From: Desulfatibacillaceae bacterium
GTDB taxonomy: Bacteria > Desulfobacterota > Desulfobacteria > Desulfobacterales > Desulfatibacillaceae
Reading direction: 5' to 3'
Assembly: GCA_030018745.1 (NCBI GenBank)
Contig: JASEHB010000163.1
Coordinates: forward strand, 1 to 6,170
Length of the DNA stretch: 6,170 nucleotides
Below, one piece after another: positions 4,363 through 6,170 of this stretch (position 1 is its first letter; each line of letters opens with the position of its first letter). The position numbers were made by a program, and so were the translations under genes. The notes under the pieces were generated by a model. That model ran no database searches and was not told the DNA's origin. It worked only from the letters and a program-made list of their open reading frames with translations.

Positions 4363-5624
4363 TGAACAAAATCATCCGTCCCATAAGCCAAAAACCCGGC
4401 CCGGTCAAAGTGCCGGGTTCCAAAAGCCTTACCCACCGTATGCTTGTGGCCGCAGCCCTTGCAGAGGGAAAGAGCTCAATCGCCAATGCCCTGCAAAGCC
4501 AGGACACAAAGCTCACGGCCCAGGGCCTTGCCTGCCTTGGGGCGGGAATACGGCAAAACGGGCATGGCGTTCTGGAAGTAAGCGGAGTTGCGGGGAAGCC
4601 CGCAGCCTGGGCCGAGCCTGTGTTCCTCAACAATTCCGGTACCAGTATGCGCTTTTTAACCGCTGTGGCGGCCCTGGGCAGGGGGGCTTACACCTTGGCC
4701 GGAGCAGCCCGTATGCACGAGCGGCCCATAAATGACCTTGTAAACGCCCTTCGCAGTCTTGGGGTTCCCGCAAGGGCCATGAGCCCCGGCGGCTGCCCGC
4801 CTGTAATGGTGCAGGGGAGCAAAATCACAAAAAACAGTGTTGCGGTAAACTGCTCGGTATCAAGCCAGTTTCTTTCCGCACTGCTTCTCATCGGCCCATG
4901 CACGCCCAAAGGCCTTTCCATTACCGTTGAAGGCGATCTTGTTTCACGGCCCTATGTGGACCTCACCCTTGATGTGATGGAAAAATTCGGGGCGAAAATT
5001 GATCGCCAGGGCTACGAGAGATTTTCCGTGTCCGGGGGGCATTCCTATCAGCCCGGCGAATACACGGTGGAGACAGATGCCTCCAATGCCAGCTATTTTT
5101 TTGCGGCAGGCGCTGTTTCCGGAATTCCGGTAACCGTGGCAAATATAAGCCGTCAGTCCCTTCAGGGGGATATTCGCTTTTTGGCCGTGCTTGAAAAGAT
5201 GGGTGCTGCCGTAAGCGAATCAGAGCAGGGTGTAACAGTATGCGGCAAAGATTTGACAGGGGTAACCGTTGACATGGGTGATATGCCCGACATGGTGCCA
5301 ACCCTTGCTGTTGTTGCAGCCTTTGCAAAGGGCGAAACCCGCATAAGCAATGTTGCCCACCTGCGGGCAAAGGAAAGCGACAGGCTTGATGCTGTTGCAA
5401 CAGAGCTTTCCCGCATGGGCATAAGCGTTTACGCAGGCAAAGATGAGCTTGTCATAACCGGCGGCACACCACAAAAAGCGTCAATCCGCACCTATGAGGA
5501 CCACCGCATGGCCATGAGCTTTGCAGTGGCAGGGCTTAAAGTGCCGGGGCTTGTCATAACCGAAGCCTTTTGCGTGGAAAAATCCTTTCCAGACTTCTGG
5601 GATGTATGGGAGAAGCTTTACTGA
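4362..5624 (+). CDS. aroA: 3-Phosphoshikimate 1-carboxyvinyltransferase (EPSP synthase)
   Basis: This cytoplasmic enzyme of 420 aa transfers enolpyruvyl from PEP to shikimate 3-phosphate, giving EPSP. Hallmarks in order are PGSKS (18-22), the PEP loop NNSGTSMRFL (90-99), CSVSSQF, SRPYVDLTLD, DMPDMVPT (Asp310, equivalent to E. coli Asp313), RAKESDRL (335-342), YEDHRMAM (378-385) and EKSFPDF (Lys407). All catalytic positions I can align are present, and the length is normal. The PEP loop has Phe98 where E. coli has Pro101, next to an otherwise ordinary SGT-MR core; effects on inhibitor sensitivity cannot be read from sequence. Start and stop of the neighbouring genes overlap by one base (TAATG), and AGGAG (4346-4350) lies 11 nt upstream. 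It sits between aroE and shikimate kinase, its pathway neighbours. Confidence 0.95.
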   Translation: MNKIIRPISQKPGPVKVPGSKSLTHRMLVAAALAEGKSSIANALQSQDTKLTAQGLACLGAGIRQNGHGVLEVSGVAGKPAAWAEPVFLNNSGTSMRFLTAVAALGRGAYTLAGAARMHERPINDLVNALRSLGVPARAMSPGGCPPVMVQGSKITKNSVAVNCSVSSQFLSALLLIGPCTPKGLSITVEGDLVSRPYVDLTLDVMEKFGAKIDRQGYERFSVSGGHSYQPGEYTVETDASNASYFFAAGAVSGIPVTVANISRQSLQGDIRFLAVLEKMGAAVSESEQGVTVCGKDLTGVTVDMGDMPDMVPTLAVVAAFAKGETRISNVAHLRAKESDRLDAVATELSRMGISVYAGKDELVITGGTPQKASIRTYEDHRMAMSFAVAGLKVPGLVITEAFCVEKSFPDFWDVWEKLY

Positions 5625-5629
5625 AAAAA

Positions 5630-6170
5630 ATGCAAAAACACACCAATATCTTTCTTATCGGGTTTCGCTGCACGGGCAAGAGCACTGTGGGCAAGGCCCT
5701 TGCTCAATCTCTGGGCCGGAGCTTTGTGGATGCGGACAAGGTTTTGGAGCAGCAGGCAGGAATGACCATTGCCCAAATTGTGGAAAAGGAGGGCTGGCAG
5801 GGTTTTCGAAGCCGGGAAAAATCCCTGGTGGAGGAGCTTTGCAAGGGCCGGGGCAAGGTTGTGGCCCCAGGGGGAGGCGCAGTGCTGGATGCGGATAACT
5901 CTGCCCTGATGCGCGAAAACGGCTTTGTGGCGTGGCTTAACGCAAGCGCCCCAACAATAGCAGCCCGCATGGAGGCGGATGCTGCAACTGCCGGGCAGAG
6001 GCCTTCCCTAACAGGAAAGGGCGTGCTTGAGGAGGTTTGCCAAGTGCTGGAGCAAAGAGGCCCCATCTACGAAAAAACCGCACATTTCAAAGTGGAAACT
6101 GATGGTTTGTCCATTGAAGATGTTGCAAACACTGTTGAAAATGCCTTTCAAAAGAGCTTGGAGGGCCTTT
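5630..6170 (+). CDS. aroK: Shikimate kinase, 3' end outside the window
   Basis: This P-loop kinase phosphorylates shikimate with ATP, feeding EPSP synthase. The Walker A motif is GFRCTGKST (11-19). DAD (34-36) is the shikimate/Mg site, GFRSRE (58-63) contains the shikimate-binding Arg60, APGGGAV (79-85) is the Walker B-like glycine loop, QRPSL (123-127) is in the LID, and RGPIYEKTA is the C-terminal adenine-side motif. Shikimate kinases usually have about 170 residues. Here 180 codons are open to the edge, and the final helix has already been reached, so only a short tail or an added extension is missing. ATG 5630 lies 5 nt after the aroA stop, with GGAG (5609-5612) rather far upstream. An in-frame ATG at 5606, overlapping aroA, would add eight residues (MGEALLKK) and cannot be excluded. 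Cys14 in the P-loop is unusual. Confidence 0.9.
   Translation, partial: MQKHTNIFLIGFRCTGKSTVGKALAQSLGRSFVDADKVLEQQAGMTIAQIVEKEGWQGFRSREKSLVEELCKGRGKVVAPGGGAVLDADNSALMRENGFVAWLNASAPTIAARMEADAATAGQRPSLTGKGVLEEVCQVLEQRGPIYEKTAHFKVETDGLSIEDVANTVENAFQKSLEGL

Noticed and set aside
5602..5898. 98-codon ORF over the start of shikimate kinase
   Set aside because: It is out of frame with the P-loop kinase motifs, which are intact in the frame starting at 5630.
1..6170. CRISPR arrays, tRNA/rRNA genes, insertion sequences, attachment sites
   Set aside because: None seen: no regularly spaced repeats, no cloverleaf sequence, no transposase motifs or terminal inverted repeats.

Overview
This window looks like the 5' part of an aromatic amino acid biosynthesis operon from a moderately GC-rich bacterium. 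Every complete gene reads left to right. The first two enzymes belong to the archaeal-type 2-amino-3,7-dideoxy-D-threo-hept-6-ulosonate (ADH) route to 3-dehydroquinate. In bacteria that route is best known from sulfate reducers and relatives (Desulfobacterota), where the same pair precedes a chorismate mutase/prephenate dehydratase gene. I infer Desulfobacterota, probably Desulfobacterales-like, from this order; the sequence does not prove it. Purine-rich ribosome binding sites, a TTGACA promoter and intrinsic terminators argue against an archaeon.

Layout. Bases 1-113 probably encode the lysine-rich C-terminal tail of an upstream protein. Bases 114-523 are a long control region: a 13-bp palindrome, a 15-bp tandem duplication running into a sigma70-type promoter (156-185), an inverted repeat at the predicted transcription start, and a leader. 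The leader encodes a 22-residue peptide (285-353) with the run Phe-Tyr-Phe-Tyr-Tyr. Around it lie mutually exclusive RNA pairings: 299-306 with 331-338, 330-338 with 385-393, and 379-387 with 405-413 followed by a U-rich tail. This is the architecture of ribosome-mediated attenuation responding to Phe and Tyr. A second, stronger terminator (425-461) follows, then a possible secondary promoter (464-491).

The structural genes are: ADH synthase (524-1324); 3-dehydroquinate synthase II (1343-2335); pheA, chorismate mutase/prephenate dehydratase with an ACT domain (2332-3444); aroE, shikimate dehydrogenase with a TTG start (3523-4362); aroA, EPSP synthase (4362-5624); and a shikimate kinase gene that runs off the right edge (5630-6170). 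Junctions are tight (18-nt gap, 4-nt overlap, 1-nt overlap, 5-nt gap) except for 78 nt before aroE, so one transcript is likely.

How they work together. ADH synthase and DHQ synthase II make 3-dehydroquinate without DAHP synthase or classical AroB. AroE, shikimate kinase and EPSP synthase carry dehydroshikimate towards chorismate, and PheA converts chorismate to phenylpyruvate. The 3-dehydroquinate dehydratase and chorismate synthase genes are not in the window. PheA keeps the Phe-binding motifs of its ACT domain, whereas ADH synthase shows no regulatory domain. The leader attenuator may therefore be the main Phe/Tyr control on pathway entry. This control region is the most interesting part of the window.
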